Positions 18,500-27,674 of a stretch of 64,000 bases of DNA are shown in pieces. Position 1 is the stretch's first letter; each line of letters starts with the position of its first letter. The stretch spans positions 1,975,143-2,039,142 of the forward strand of contig NZ_JACSKH010000001.1 in the NCBI RefSeq assembly GCF_018617485.1, in the 5' to 3' direction. The notes under the pieces are model-generated. The model did not search any database, was not told the DNA's origin, and worked only from the letters and a program-made list of their open reading frames with translations. This DNA comes from Exiguobacterium sp. s124. Lineage in GTDB: Bacteria; Bacillota; Bacilli; Exiguobacteriales; Exiguobacteriaceae. Both the position numbers and the translations under genes were made by a program.

Positions 18500-20047
18500 T
18501 CAACTATTTTGAAACGCTTCGCTTTTTAAGACCGTACGTAAAATCTTACCTGTCGTATTTCGCGGAAGCTCTTCGATGATCTCAATATAAGTCGGTTGCT
18601 TATATTTCGCCAACTTCGTTTGTGTGTATGCACGAATGTCCTCTTTCGTCACATTTTCATGTTTCGTGACGACGAACGCTTTCACCGCTTCCCCTTGTTC
18701 GGCATCCGGCACACCGATTACTGCCGCTTCCACGATGTCAGGGTGTTGGTAAAGAACTTCTTCTACCTCACGAGGGTATACGTTATAACCTCCGACGATG
18801 ACCATATCCTTTTTCCGGTCGACGATATAGAAATAACCGTCCTCGTCACGTCTCGCCAAATCTCCCGTATAGAGCCATCCGTCACGGAGCGTCATCATCG
18901 TCTCTTCCGGCAACTTGTAATATCCTTTCATGACGTTCGGTCCGCGTACAATCAATTCTCCGACTTCCCCGACGCCGACTTCTTCCCCAAGCTCGTCGAC
19001 GACTTTGTTTTCGACGTGAACGATTGAAGGACCGATTGACCCAGCTTTTCGCTCACCGTGGAGCGGATTGAAACAAGTGACCGGTGACGCCTCAGAAAGT
19101 CCATATCCTTCGAGAATCTTACATTCGAACATCTTCTCAAACGACTCGAGCAATTGGACCGGTAAACTCGCCCCTCCTGAGACGAACACGCGTACATGTT
19201 TCAACGCAGACGTATAGGCCGGTACTTTCATCGCCGTCTGCAGCAAGAAGTTGTACATCGTCGGCACTCCCGCAAATAATGTCACACGATGCTTCGGCAC
19301 TAAGTCGAACACATCTTGTGGTGAGAATTTTGGTAAGATGACAATCGTTGCACCACGAAGGAGCGGCGCATTGACGATGACCGTCAAACAGAACACGTGG
19401 AACATCGGTAATGCCGCCAACGCCTTATCTTCTGGCGTGATATCCAAATATTCCCCGATGGAGTGCGCATTCGAGAACAAGTTTCGGTGGGTCAATAAAG
19501 CGCCTTTCGGTTTTCCGGTCGTCCCACTCGTATAGAGGATAACAGCAACCTCTTCCTCGTCTACTTCGACGAACGTCCCCTCTGCTTCTGCGAACGCTTC
19601 CGCGAACGGAATAAACTCAATTTCGCCTTCCCGTTTCAATGCCGGTACATCGGCATATGGGACCGAGATGACGAGTTTTAGTTGTGGCAACTTCGAAAGT
19701 GCCGCCTCCGCCTGTGCGACAAGCGGTGACAATCCAACTATCCCTTTTACGTCTCCATCAAGCAGAATGTACGCCATTTCATCAGGCGTGTATGTAGGGT
19801 TGATCGGAATGACGACCCCTCCACGTGACAACACAGCGAAGTACGCAATCAAGAACGCAGGGCTATTGCCAAGAACGAGAGCGACATGGTCGCCTTGTCC
19901 AATCCCCTTTTGTTCAAGCGTCGATGCCATCGCCTTGACTTGCCCATAAAACTGTCCGTAACTCACCGTGTCTTCCCCAAACACGTACGCTGCTTTTTGC
20001 GGGTGAGCAGCCACTACTTCCTGCAGTGACTTGACTAAGTTTGCCAT
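18500..20047 (-). CDS. lcfB: Long-chain fatty acid-CoA ligase (LcfB/YhfL type)
   Basis: A 515-residue AMP-forming acyl-CoA synthetase. Motifs: the P-loop YTSGTTGKPKG, ILEGYGLSEASPVTCFNP, YTGDLARRDEDGYFYIVDRK and the catalytic-lysine region NTTGKILR at the C terminus. These and the length agree with B. subtilis LcfB (YhfL). It activates fatty acids for beta-oxidation or lipid use. AAAGGGGG lies 6-7 bases before the ATG. Transcribed alone. A FadR-like palindrome lies 18 bases upstream. Confidence 0.93.
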   Translation of the reverse strand: MANLVKSLQEVVAAHPQKAAYVFGEDTVSYGQFYGQVKAMASTLEQKGIGQGDHVALVLGNSPAFLIAYFAVLSRGGVVIPINPTYTPDEMAYILLDGDVKGIVGLSPLVAQAEAALSKLPQLKLVISVPYADVPALKREGEIEFIPFAEAFAEAEGTFVEVDEEEVAVILYTSGTTGKPKGALLTHRNLFSNAHSIGEYLDITPEDKALAALPMFHVFCLTVIVNAPLLRGATIVILPKFSPQDVFDLVPKHRVTLFAGVPTMYNFLLQTAMKVPAYTSALKHVRVFVSGGASLPVQLLESFEKMFECKILEGYGLSEASPVTCFNPLHGERKAGSIGPSIVHVENKVVDELGEEVGVGEVGELIVRGPNVMKGYYKLPEETMMTLRDGWLYTGDLARRDEDGYFYIVDRKKDMVIVGGYNVYPREVEEVLYQHPDIVEAAVIGVPDAEQGEAVKAFVVTKHENVTKEDIRAYTQTKLAKYKQPTYIEIIEELPRNTTGKILRTVLKSEAFQNS

Positions 20048-20064
20048 GGTAATCCCCCTTTAAA

Positions 20065-20078
20065 TGAATGATGATTCA
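20065..20078 (-). promoter_or_regulatory. FadR-like operator upstream of lcfB
   Basis: Palindrome TGAATGATGATTCA (arms TGAAT/ATTCA) just upstream of the lcfB RBS. The left half TGAATGA equals the half-site of the B. subtilis FadR box; the other half matches only in part. lcfB is a known FadR target in B. subtilis, hence the assignment. Confidence 0.4.
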
Positions 20079-20090
20079 CTTTTGAGCCAT

Positions 20091-20119
20091 AAAAAAGAGC
20101 ACGTTGTCCGCGCCCTTTT
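20091..20119 (-). terminator. Terminator after the PTS IIA-like gene
   Basis: AAAAGAGCACG (20093-20103) pairs with CGCGCCCTTTT (20109-20119), with two G-U pairs in the minus-strand RNA, followed by T residues. Confidence 0.6.
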
Positions 20120-20147
20120 CAATTACTTCTATTGTACATGAAATGCT

Positions 20148-20621
20148 TCAATAAGAAAACGCTTCCAAAAAGTTCGTCTGTAAGTGATACAATCCCGTTC
20201 GACTTTGAACATGCACGAGCGCTTGAAGCGACTCGTCGTCCATAAGTAAATCATCAATCAATTTATGGTACGCCTGTTTTTTTGGTTCCGTCGTAGCTGT
20301 AATCAATAAGATTGCCTTCGCGTGAATCATTTCACCCGTGATCGTCTTCACCTCACACGGATGTAACAAGTGAAGGAGTGATATGCCGTCTCGTTTTGAG
20401 ATGGAGACCGGAACATCGATGACAGCCACCGGAACGGCCACGTCACTCACTCCAGACGGAATAATCGTCTCTTGATCCAGAATCACTCGTATAAATGAAG
20501 AATCGACGATCTCTTTACGTTCCAACTCTAGTCCTACCGCCATGACAGCCCGTTCAAACGTCGCTTGTTCCGTCACCCACATACGACTTGCATCCATCCA
20601 TTCACTGAGCCTCCGATACAT
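20148..20621 (-). CDS. PTS EIIA-like protein lacking the phospho-histidine
   Basis: 157 residues resembling the mannitol/fructose type (type 2) EIIA fold: FERAVMAVGLELERKEIVDSSFI, IIPSGVSDVAVPVAVIDVPV, AILLITATTE and a C-terminal helix ending near YHLQTNF. In active EIIA proteins the segment after the second strand reads GVAIPHG with the phosphorylated His; here no His is present in that stretch. It may be a regulatory relic rather than a phosphocarrier. ATG at 20621 has AGGAGGAG 5 bases upstream; a longer frame to 20666 lacks an RBS. No PTS permease adjoins it. Confidence 0.55.
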   Translation of the reverse strand: MYRRLSEWMDASRMWVTEQATFERAVMAVGLELERKEIVDSSFIRVILDQETIIPSGVSDVAVPVAVIDVPVSISKRDGISLLHLLHPCEVKTITGEMIHAKAILLITATTEPKKQAYHKLIDDLLMDDESLQALVHVQSRTGLYHLQTNFLEAFSY

Positions 20622-20651
20622 CGTTACTCCTCCTATTTTGACCAGCCTCCA

Positions 20652-20665
20652 CGAAAGCGCTTGCA
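20652..20665 (-). promoter_or_regulatory. Weak cre-like site
   Basis: CGAAAGCGCTTGCA matches the CcpA consensus TGWAANCGNTNWCA at 12 of 14 positions in either direction. It lies 31 bases upstream of the EIIA-like gene, where bound CcpA could block transcription. Confidence 0.35.
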
Positions 20666-20809
20666 CAAATTATGATACGCCTTCTCCTGTCCCGGTGCAA
20701 TCCGTAGCATCAACGTTCACGAAACTGCCAAACATCGAAAAAGTAATGCTATACTTTTTTAGTAATTTGTTTTAGTTAGATATATAACATTATAGTGGGG
20801 GGGATAACT

Positions 20810-21673
20810 TTGCTCGAAAAGCTTATTAATATCTTTGCATTGAATATCCAACATTTCGATTCTGTAGAAAATTCCTTTAGTTCGACTGTTTATCGATGTG
20901 TGCAAAATAATGGTGAGGTTGTATATATCAAAATCCCTTTCTCTAAAGTGAAATTGTTTCGTGAACTTGAAGCTTACCGACTTTTAGATGGTCACGTCCC
21001 AATCCCAAAATTACTAAACTATTGGACCGGCGATGAAAATTCAACTGGTGCACTATTATTAAAAGAATCAATGGGTGAGCAACTTTCCTTAGACTCATCG
21101 GAAACGATCGCTTTTCAGGTGGGACAAGTGCACGCTAAGATACACTCCATTCAACCGCCAGCCAATCACAAGAACACCTATATCGAAAATGTTTTTCAAG
21201 AGTGGCCACAATTTCTAGATCGTCAATTTTATGGTTTCGCCGTAGATGCAAGACCTTTGTTGGAAGAAGCATTATACAATAAAGCCATACATTCTTTTGA
21301 AAAAATGAAGATGAACCTTCCTGAACCAGATGGACCTAGTTTCATACACATGGATTTTAGACCGGGTAATATTCTCGTCACATCATCCGAAGTCTCAAGT
21401 TTAATTGACTTTGAAACAGTTCGTTTCGGTTCAACAGAAGTCGATTTCACTAAGATTTATCGCGATTATCTGAGTCATGACTCACAGTTATATGAAGCCT
21501 ATCGAGAAGGTTACTCAAGTATTAGACCATTGATTGATCTCGAGCGCGTGCTTCCTTTTTATCGATTCACCGATGCGTTCAATAGTATCGGATGGTGTAA
21601 TCGTAGAGGACTTGAACAAAATATAGATTTTTTCGAAAGAAACTTGAATATCCTTGAAACAGAGTTAAACTAA
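20810..21673 (+). CDS. Aminoglycoside phosphotransferase-family kinase (APH fold)
   Basis: About 287 residues with the APH/choline kinase fold. Catalytic loop FIHMDFRPGNIL (H-x-D-x4-N) and metal site LIDFE, where most relatives have D-x-G or D-F-E. An upstream VVYIKIPFSK holds the ATP-binding Lys. The substrate cannot be deduced; it could be a small-molecule or antibiotic kinase. TTG at 20810 has a G-rich Shine-Dalgarno 6 bases upstream. The gene is clearly more AT-rich than its neighbours: bases 21001-21060 contain 21 G/C, while an equal stretch at 24001-24060 has 30. This suggests acquisition from another genome. Confidence 0.8.
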   Translation: MLEKLINIFALNIQHFDSVENSFSSTVYRCVQNNGEVVYIKIPFSKVKLFRELEAYRLLDGHVPIPKLLNYWTGDENSTGALLLKESMGEQLSLDSSETIAFQVGQVHAKIHSIQPPANHKNTYIENVFQEWPQFLDRQFYGFAVDARPLLEEALYNKAIHSFEKMKMNLPEPDGPSFIHMDFRPGNILVTSSEVSSLIDFETVRFGSTEVDFTKIYRDYLSHDSQLYEAYREGYSSIRPLIDLERVLPFYRFTDAFNSIGWCNRRGLEQNIDFFERNLNILETELN

Positions 21674-21691
21674 CCTCTTATAAGTCATATG

Positions 21692-21732
21692 AAAAAAGGT
21701 TCTTCGGAAGTCCACTCCCGAAGAACCTTTTT
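21692..21732. terminator. Bidirectional terminator
   Basis: 15-bp stem, AAAAAGGTTCTTCGG (21693-21707) with CCGAAGAACCTTTTT (21718-21732), between the convergent kinase gene and lplJ. Confidence 0.92.
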
Positions 21733-21734
21733 CA

Positions 21735-22724
21735 TTAACTAATCAAATCAACCAATTCCTCGAGCTCAACATTTCCGAAGTAATGTTTCAAATCGAGTTG
21801 CATCAATTGCTCACGGATTGCCGAGCGTTCGAAACGAGTTCCGACGAGCGCTTGTTCGACATCTTGGATGTCACCGACACCGAAGAAATCACCGTAAATC
21901 TTCGCTTCTGTGATCGTCCCTTTGTTGACGTTCAAGCGGACATCGATTGTACCGATTGGGAAGCGACGTTTCGACTCGACATCAAACTTCGGCGACTTCC
22001 CAAAGTTCCAGTTCCAGTTCGCATAACGTTCTTTCGAGATATCGTGAACAATTTCCCAATCCTCGTCACGAAGTACGTAACGCTCTGGCTGTTCGCCATC
22101 GTAAATCGAATGGAGCAACGCCTCGACGAAATGTTCCATCTCCATCTCACGCTCTAAAAATTCAGTGATGTTCGCCACACGGCTACGGACCGATTTGATC
22201 CCTTTAGAGCGCATCTTCTCTTCCGAGACGTTGAGCGAGTTGACGACCTCTTCAATGTTCGAGTTGAACATGAGTGTTCCGTGGCTGAACATACGTCCAC
22301 GAGTCGTGAATTGGGCGTTCCCGCTGATTTTACGCTCTCCGACCTGAATGTCGTTACGACCCGTTAGTTCAGCCTCGACACCGAGGTTGCGTAACGCATC
22401 AACGATTGGTTGCGTAAACTTCTTATAGTTATTGAACGAGTTGCCATCGTCTTTTGTGATGAAACTAAAGTTCAAGTTTCCTTCATCGTGATAAACAGCA
22501 CCCCCACCAGAAAGGCGTCGAACGACATCGATGCCGTTCTCTTCGATGTACTTCAAGTTGACCTCTTCTGACGTGTTTTGGTTCTTCCCAATGATGATTG
22601 ATGGGCCGTTAATATAGAACAAGAAGTAATCTTCATGATCTACGTTCAAGTGTTTTAAGATATACTCTTCGACCGCCAAGTTAAGCTTCGGGTCGCGGAT
22701 ATCCGGATTAAAAATAAATTTCAC
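21735..22724 (-). CDS. lplJ: Lipoate-protein ligase LplJ
   Basis: A 329-residue lipoate ligase that attaches free lipoate to the lipoyl domains of 2-oxoacid dehydrogenases and GcvH. The adenylation core is present: IIGKNQNT, VVRRLSGGGAVYHDEGNLNF, the catalytic-Lys region GERKISGNAQ and FSHGTLMF, all nearly identical to B. subtilis LplJ. The C-terminal lipoyl-transfer accessory domain (about 245-329) is complete. The start is a GTG with AGGAGG about 8 bases upstream. Confidence 0.94.
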   Translation of the reverse strand: MKFIFNPDIRDPKLNLAVEEYILKHLNVDHEDYFLFYINGPSIIIGKNQNTSEEVNLKYIEENGIDVVRRLSGGGAVYHDEGNLNFSFITKDDGNSFNNYKKFTQPIVDALRNLGVEAELTGRNDIQVGERKISGNAQFTTRGRMFSHGTLMFNSNIEEVVNSLNVSEEKMRSKGIKSVRSRVANITEFLEREMEMEHFVEALLHSIYDGEQPERYVLRDEDWEIVHDISKERYANWNWNFGKSPKFDVESKRRFPIGTIDVRLNVNKGTITEAKIYGDFFGVGDIQDVEQALVGTRFERSAIREQLMQLDLKHYFGNVELEELVDLIS

Positions 22725-22795
22725 AGTCTATTTCCTCCTAGTCGGATGTTCGTTACTCGTATTATACGAAACGAGACGATGCCTCGACAAATCTT

Positions 22796-23683
22796 TTACT
22801 CCCACTCACCTGTCATCACACGTTTCAAGGCGTTCGCCACCCCGTACTCGTCGTGACGCTCTGTGACATGGTCGCTGATGGCAATCAAGTCTTTGTGGCT
22901 GTTGCCCATCGCAATCCCTTTACCGGCCACTTTGAACATCGGGACGTCATTCAAGTTATCCCCGATGACGACGACTTCCGATAAATCGATGCCATAATGT
23001 TCAGCGAGTTTTGTCACACCGTTACCTTTATCTGCGCCATGTGCCATCACTTCGATGTTGTCATTACCTGAAGACGTGACGTACACCCCTTCGACTTGTG
23101 CTTCGATTTCTTTCCAAAGAGCCGTCATTTTCTCAAGATGGCTTGAGAACGCGATGAACTTGTAGACACGCCCTGCTTCTTCACGAATGAAGCCCTCGAT
23201 GTCGTCGACAATCTTCACATCTTCATTGACGTAATAGCGATTCTTGAAGAATTCGTACATCTCAAGCGAGCGATCGTCACCATTCGCTTTCAAGTTTTTC
23301 ATCGACGCTTCAATCAAGTCGCCACGGCTCGCCACAAGCCCAGCTTCCGTGTACATCTCGTAAAAGACGTCCGCATATTTGTCATCTTGATGAAGGACAT
23401 CGATGACTTGGAGCGCCTCTTCGATCGTCAAATCGATTTCGTGAAGGACTTCTCCCGACGTGTCGAGCACGCGTCCCCCATTCGACGAAACGATTGGGCA
23501 AGAGAGTCCGACCTCGTCTAAGATTTGTTTCGCATTCACATAATTGCGCCCCGTCGCAATAGCAAATCGAATCCCTGCTGCTTCTGCTTCACGAACGATT
23601 TCTGCTGTCTCGTTCGCAATCTTGGTGTGGTTGTGCAAAATCGTACCGTCCATGTCTGATACAAAAAGTTTATACGTTGCCAT
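22796..23683 (-). CDS. Cof-type HAD phosphatase (HAD-IIB)
   Basis: A 295-residue haloacid dehalogenase-type hydrolase. Motif I is SDMDGT (nucleophile Asp10, acid/base Asp12), motif II is IVSSNGG, the cap domain spans about 85-190, and motif IV is VVIGDNLNDVPMF. Proteins of this type dephosphorylate sugar or nucleotide phosphates such as flavin intermediates; the substrate is not predictable. AAAAGGAG lies before the ATG. No operon partner. Confidence 0.88.
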   Translation of the reverse strand: MATYKLFVSDMDGTILHNHTKIANETAEIVREAEAAGIRFAIATGRNYVNAKQILDEVGLSCPIVSSNGGRVLDTSGEVLHEIDLTIEEALQVIDVLHQDDKYADVFYEMYTEAGLVASRGDLIEASMKNLKANGDDRSLEMYEFFKNRYYVNEDVKIVDDIEGFIREEAGRVYKFIAFSSHLEKMTALWKEIEAQVEGVYVTSSGNDNIEVMAHGADKGNGVTKLAEHYGIDLSEVVVIGDNLNDVPMFKVAGKGIAMGNSHKDLIAISDHVTERHDEYGVANALKRVMTGEWE

Positions 23684-23721
23684 CTTCCATCACTCCTTTT
23701 TCTCTTTCGCTTCTAACTATA

Positions 23722-23757
23722 ACAAAAAGAGAGGGATTCGGAACAATCCGAACCCTC
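23722..23757 (-). terminator. Terminator after hemY
   Basis: GAGGG-A-TTCGGA (23731-23742) pairs with TCCGAA-CCCTC (23747-23757); a T run follows on the minus strand. Confidence 0.8.
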
Positions 23758-23770
23758 CCTTCATCAAATC

Positions 23771-25156
23771 TCAATTTTTTTCACGCAATGCCTTCACTTG
23801 TTCCCGCACGCTCTTCACACAGTCCGGCATCCCAATCCCGTCATAGGCAATCCCGGCCAAAATAACTCCAGGGTATACCCGGCTCATCTCAGCTCGGAGC
23901 GCTTTGACGCGGTCCGCATGAAAGACCGCATAAGGCGGCAATCCGTCACGAAGTCGACTGACGACCGTTTGAATCGGATCACGGTGAATCCGCATGAGAC
24001 CACGAAGATCATGTAACGCCGTCTCGACAATCTCATCATCGGACGCTTCGACGATGTCATCTGCCCCCGGTCGACCTAAAAAGACTCGGAGGACGTGATA
24101 TCCTTCCGGTACGGCATGTGGCCATTTCTGGTCGATGAACGTACACGCCGTAATCGTCACATCTGCTTCCTGACTCGTCACAAATCCTGTCCCGACGAAT
24201 GGAAGCTCGATATCTTCTTCTTTAAAGACAAGTGAGCAAGTCGCTGTCGCATGCGGCTTCATCTCTGCCAAGAAGTCACTATCGACTTTCGGGAGGAACT
24301 GACGAATGAGGCGAGGTGGGACCGTCAACACGAGATGGTCCGTATCGATGTCTCCACGATTCGTAAAGAGGCGATACCCGTCCTCACGTTCGGATACTTG
24401 TTCGACGGAACAGTTCAACACGACCTCAGTTCGTTCCAATCGCTCAGCCAGGCGGTCCGTGAGCGATTTGAGTCCCCGTTTCAGCGAGGCGAACTGACCG
24501 ACTTTCTTCGCACCAACTTCAGCGACCCGCTGTTCAGGACGCAAATGACGCATTCCTTCATATAAGTTCCCGTATTTCTTTTCTCCCTCGATGAACTGCG
24601 GGAATGTCGACATCGCGCTCATTTGATCGATGTCCCCGGCATAAATGCCAGAGAGTAACGGTTCAATCAAACGGTCGACAATCGGATCTCCGACACGCTC
24701 ACGAAGATAGAGACCGAGCGAGACATCAGAGTCTGGCGCTTCCACATCGGGTGGCGTCAATAACATCTTCTTCAAGTCCTCATGCTCTTCTTCAGAGAGC
24801 AGTGTCGTTTCACGAAACGCGTTGACATCAAGTGGAATCCCCATCACTGTCTGTTTCGGGATTGGATGAAGCCCGTCATGATGGAGGACATAAGCCTGCC
24901 CTACACCGTTCCGAACGAGTTCATCACCTAAACCGACGTCTTCAATCAATTCTGTCATCGCTGTCTTTCGAAAGACGTACGAGTCCGGTCCGCGTTCAAC
25001 CGCAAACTCGCCCGTCTCATACGTATCAATCTTTCCGCCGAGGCGATCCGTCGCCTCGAGCAATGTGATCGACACATCTTCCGGCAAATAACGCTCCGCA
25101 TAAAAAGCGGCAGTGAGACCTGTGATCCCACCACCGACAATCGTAAATTTACGCAT
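23771..25156 (-). CDS. hemY: Coproporphyrinogen III oxidase HemY (CgoX)
   Basis: About 461 residues. The FAD-binding GxGxxG region is [16 protein letters not shown], followed by [12 protein letters not shown] and ERGPDSYVF, all typical of the protoporphyrinogen oxidase family; the C-terminal flavin motif is [13 protein letters not shown]. In Firmicutes this enzyme oxidises coproporphyrinogen III to coproporphyrin III, upstream of HemH. The ATG at 25156 overlaps the hemH stop by 8 bases and has only a weak RBS, so it depends on coupling; a TTG at 25165 is an alternative. Last gene of hemE-hemH-hemY. Confidence 0.94.
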   Translation of the reverse strand: MRKFTIVGGGITGLTAAFYAERYLPEDVSITLLEATDRLGGKIDTYETGEFAVERGPDSYVFRKTAMTELIEDVGLGDELVRNGVGQAYVLHHDGLHPIPKQTVMGIPLDVNAFRETTLLSEEEHEDLKKMLLTPPDVEAPDSDVSLGLYLRERVGDPIVDRLIEPLLSGIYAGDIDQMSAMSTFPQFIEGEKKYGNLYEGMRHLRPEQRVAEVGAKKVGQFASLKRGLKSLTDRLAERLERTEVVLNCSVEQVSEREDGYRLFTNRGDIDTDHLVLTVPPRLIRQFLPKVDSDFLAEMKPHATATCSLVFKEEDIELPFVGTGFVTSQEADVTITACTFIDQKWPHAVPEGYHVLRVFLGRPGADDIVEASDDEIVETALHDLRGLMRIHRDPIQTVVSRLRDGLPPYAVFHADRVKALRAEMSRVYPGVILAGIAYDGIGMPDCVKSVREQVKALREKN

Positions 25157-26078
25157 GATGTACAATCACGCTTTCCATTCGATCCGCGATGGCTTCGATG
25201 AAGCTTCGCTCTGCATTTGGCATAGCTGGACGAGCATAGTGAACTCCTAGGCGGTCACAGACGACTTTACATTCAACATCGTTGTCGAATAGTACTTCAA
25301 GGTGATCTGCGACAAAGCCGACCGGTGTATACACAAACGCTTCGTAGCCATGCTTTTCATAAAGTTCAGCCGTTAAGTCTTGGACGTCTGGTCCAATCCA
25401 TGGATCTGGTGTGTTCCCTTCTGACTGCCAACCGACTTCAACGTTCGGAACACCTGTCGCCTGAGCGATTTTGTCTGCCGTCTCTTTCAATTGATCTGGA
25501 TATGGGTCGCCCCCAGCCAAAATCTTTTCAGGAAGGCTATGTGCCGATACGATGAGGCATGCTTTTTCAGCCGGTACAGGCAAGTTTGCAAACGTTTCTT
25601 TGATTGCCTCTGCCCACCAGTTGATGAATTTCGGTTCGTCATACCAAGAATCAACTGAGCGGATGTCGATGCCATATTTCGCTGCTTCTTCATGCGCACG
25701 ACCGTTATATGATTTGACGCTATATGATGAGTAATGCGGTGCCAATACGACCGATACCGCTTCTTTGATGCCGTCGTTCGCCATTTGCGCGACCGCATCC
25801 TCTACGAATGGTTCGATATGCTTCAATCCGATATACAGTTTGAACTCGATTTCACCTGCATGACGCTCATTCAAGATGTCACGAAGCGTCTCCGCTTGAT
25901 CAATCGTGATTTTTGCGAGTGGAGAGACACCACCAATCGCTTCATAGCGTTCCGTCAAATCTTGGAGTGCTTCCGGTGACGGTTTGCGTCCGTAACGAAT
26001 GTGCGTATAGTAGCGTTCGATATCTTCCGGCTTGTACGGTGTGCCGTACGCCATGACAAGTAGTCCGACTGTTTTCAT
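25149..26078 (-). CDS. hemH: Coproporphyrin ferrochelatase HemH (CpfC)
   Basis: A 309-residue soluble ferrochelatase that inserts Fe(II) into coproporphyrin III. The metal-site residues are visible: His180 in SAHSLPEKI and Glu261 in [21 protein letters not shown] and [12 protein letters not shown] are also family motifs. GGGAGGC lies about 8 bases before the ATG, inside the last codons of hemE. Between hemE (2 bases upstream) and hemY (overlapping). Confidence 0.96.
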   Translation of the reverse strand: MKTVGLLVMAYGTPYKPEDIERYYTHIRYGRKPSPEALQDLTERYEAIGGVSPLAKITIDQAETLRDILNERHAGEIEFKLYIGLKHIEPFVEDAVAQMANDGIKEAVSVVLAPHYSSYSVKSYNGRAHEEAAKYGIDIRSVDSWYDEPKFINWWAEAIKETFANLPVPAEKACLIVSAHSLPEKILAGGDPYPDQLKETADKIAQATGVPNVEVGWQSEGNTPDPWIGPDVQDLTAELYEKHGYEAFVYTPVGFVADHLEVLFDNDVECKVVCDRLGVHYARPAMPNAERSFIEAIADRMESVIVHHA

Positions 26079-26080
26079 AA

Positions 26081-27124
26081 TTAGTTGCCTCCCATTTTTT
26101 CGCGTGAGTAGTCGTGAATGAATGCCGTCAGTTTGACGAGTACGGCCGGATCGACTTCCGGGAATACCCCATGTCCCAAGTTGAAGACGTATCCTGGCTG
26201 TTTCATTCCTTCATCTAAAATTTCTTTTACCTTCTCTTCGATGACCGGCCACGGAGCCAGTAAGAACGACGGGTCCAAGTTCCCTTGGACAGCCTTCGTG
26301 ATGCCACGATCGCGCGCTTCTTGGACAGACAGACGCCAATCGAGTCCGACCACATCAAGTGGAAGGTCGTGCCATTCTTCGATTTGATGACTCGCTCCAA
26401 CCCCATGCATGATGAGCGGGATATCGAGGGAACGCAATTCCTTGAAAATACGTTCCGTCGTCGGTTTGATGTAACGCGCGTAGTCTTTACGGCTGAGCGT
26501 CCCGACCCACGAATCAAACAATTGGAACGCCTGAATGCCAGCATCCGCTTGCGCCTTCGCATACGTGATGACCATGTCACCGAGTTTTTCCATCAACGCA
26601 TTCCATACGTCTGGCTCTGCATACATGAGTGCTTTCGTACGATGGTAGTTCCGTGATGGACCTCCTTCAATCATGTAGCTCGCCAATGTGAACGGCGCCC
26701 CTGAAAACCCGATGAGTGGCACTTCAAGTCGTTCTCGTAATAGACGAATCGTGTCGAAAACGTATGAGATATCTTCCGGGTTTAACGGTTTTAAGCGTTC
26801 TACATCCTCCATTGTTCGATAAGGATTATCGATGACCGGACCAATCCCGCTCTTAATCTCGACATCCACACCCATTGATGGGAGTGGCGTCATGATGTCT
26901 TTATATAGAATGGCCGCGTCGACTCCGAGTTGTTTCACCGGAAGTTCCGTGACATATGCACAAAGTTCAGGATCATGCGTGATCTCGAATAGTGACCTCG
27001 TCTTTTTAATCTCTCGATATTCCGGTTGGTAGCGTCCGGCTTGGCGCATATACCATACAGGTACATAATCTGTCGCCTCTCCTTTAAACGCTTTTAAAAT
27101 AGTATCGTTCATACGTCGCGTCAT
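26081..27124 (-). CDS. hemE: Uroporphyrinogen decarboxylase HemE
   Basis: A 347-residue HemE that decarboxylates uroporphyrinogen III to coproporphyrinogen III. The signature [15 protein letters not shown] is present near residue 25, then [30 protein letters not shown] and HGVGASHQI. The ATG at 27124 is very close to its Shine-Dalgarno (GAGGGG); an in-frame ATG at 27112 has 13-base spacing, so the exact start is uncertain. First gene of hemEHY and 117 bases downstream of tnrA in the same direction. Confidence 0.96.
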   Translation of the reverse strand: MTRRMNDTILKAFKGEATDYVPVWYMRQAGRYQPEYREIKKTRSLFEITHDPELCAYVTELPVKQLGVDAAILYKDIMTPLPSMGVDVEIKSGIGPVIDNPYRTMEDVERLKPLNPEDISYVFDTIRLLRERLEVPLIGFSGAPFTLASYMIEGGPSRNYHRTKALMYAEPDVWNALMEKLGDMVITYAKAQADAGIQAFQLFDSWVGTLSRKDYARYIKPTTERIFKELRSLDIPLIMHGVGASHQIEEWHDLPLDVVGLDWRLSVQEARDRGITKAVQGNLDPSFLLAPWPVIEEKVKEILDEGMKQPGYVFNLGHGVFPEVDPAVLVKLTAFIHDYSREKMGGN

Positions 27125-27179
27125 TCCCCTCTAAATTTCTCCTACACTCTTTTATTCTCGTGTTTGTGAACTCAAAAAC

Positions 27180-27210
27180 ATTATACAGAAATTAATTAGA
27201 ATTATGCTAA
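27180..27210 (-). promoter_or_regulatory. hemEHY promoter with PerR-like box
   Basis: A TATAAT -10 (minus, 27185-27180) is preceded by TTAGAATTATGCTAA (27196-27210), which matches the PerR box TTATAATNATTATAA at 11 of the 14 defined positions, in the -35/spacer region. B. subtilis regulates its other hem operon by PerR, so peroxide control of haem synthesis is plausible here. Confidence 0.45.
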
Positions 27211-27241
27211 TGTGAAGCATTTTCATTGTGTTTTCTTTGTG

Positions 27242-27547
27242 TCATTTTTTTGTCGGAAATGTTCGGAATGCCGAATTCAATTGACCCCGAATCAAATCAT
27301 CACGCTGTTTCGCCGATAATCGACGTTCGCGCTCTTTAATATCTTGAATCCGCCACCCATCCTCCAGCTTGGTCGCCACTTCAACTAAACGCTCCACGTC
27401 ATGGAAGGAATATTTACGTGAACCACCTTTTGTTCGTTCCGGAAAGACGAGACCTTTTTCTTCATAATAGCGGACCTGACGCTCAGAAAGTCCCGTCAAC
27501 TCTGTCACGACGCCCATCCCGATCACTTTCTTCGATTTATAGTCCAT
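27242..27547 (-). CDS. tnrA: Nitrogen regulator TnrA
   Basis: A 101-residue MerR-family protein of the GlnR/TnrA branch: KKVIGMGVVTELTGLSERQV (HTH), RYYEEKGLVFPERTKGGSRK (wing), and a C-terminal GQLNSAFR tail that aligns with GQLNAHFR of TnrA, the part that binds feedback-inhibited glutamine synthetase. TnrA activates nitrogen-scavenging genes when nitrogen is limiting. AAGGAGGG precedes the ATG. It is divergent from amtB, and one perfect TnrA box lies between them, so it probably controls both. GlnR is the main alternative; the tail favours TnrA. Confidence 0.87.
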   Translation of the reverse strand: MDYKSKKVIGMGVVTELTGLSERQVRYYEEKGLVFPERTKGGSRKYSFHDVERLVEVATKLEDGWRIQDIKERERRLSAKQRDDLIRGQLNSAFRTFPTKK

Positions 27548-27577
27548 TCGCCCTCGCCCTCCTTAATAAAAAAACTA

Positions 27578-27594
27578 TGTCAGATAATCTGACA
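27578..27594. promoter_or_regulatory. TnrA/GlnR box between tnrA and amtB
   Basis: TGTCAGATAATCTGACA is a perfect 8-1-8 palindrome and a full match to TGTNANAWWWTNTNACA. Its centre (27586) lies about 50 bases upstream of the start expected from a TACACT -10 at 27624-27629, the classic activating distance for TnrA at amtB (nrgA). It ends 31 bases from the tnrA start on the other side. Confidence 0.9.
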
Positions 27595-27674
27595 AAATGC
27601 AATCCAACATCATTTTTTCGTTTTACACTGAAGTCAACTTTTGGAAAGCACCTAAGAAAAAGGAGGGCATGAAC

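Noticed and set aside
18596..19027. 143-codon frame opposite lcfB
   Set aside because: Antisense to conserved acyl-CoA synthetase motifs; a shadow frame.
20735..21690. Insertion sequence around the AT-rich kinase gene
   Set aside because: No transposase, terminal inverted repeats or target duplication could be seen.
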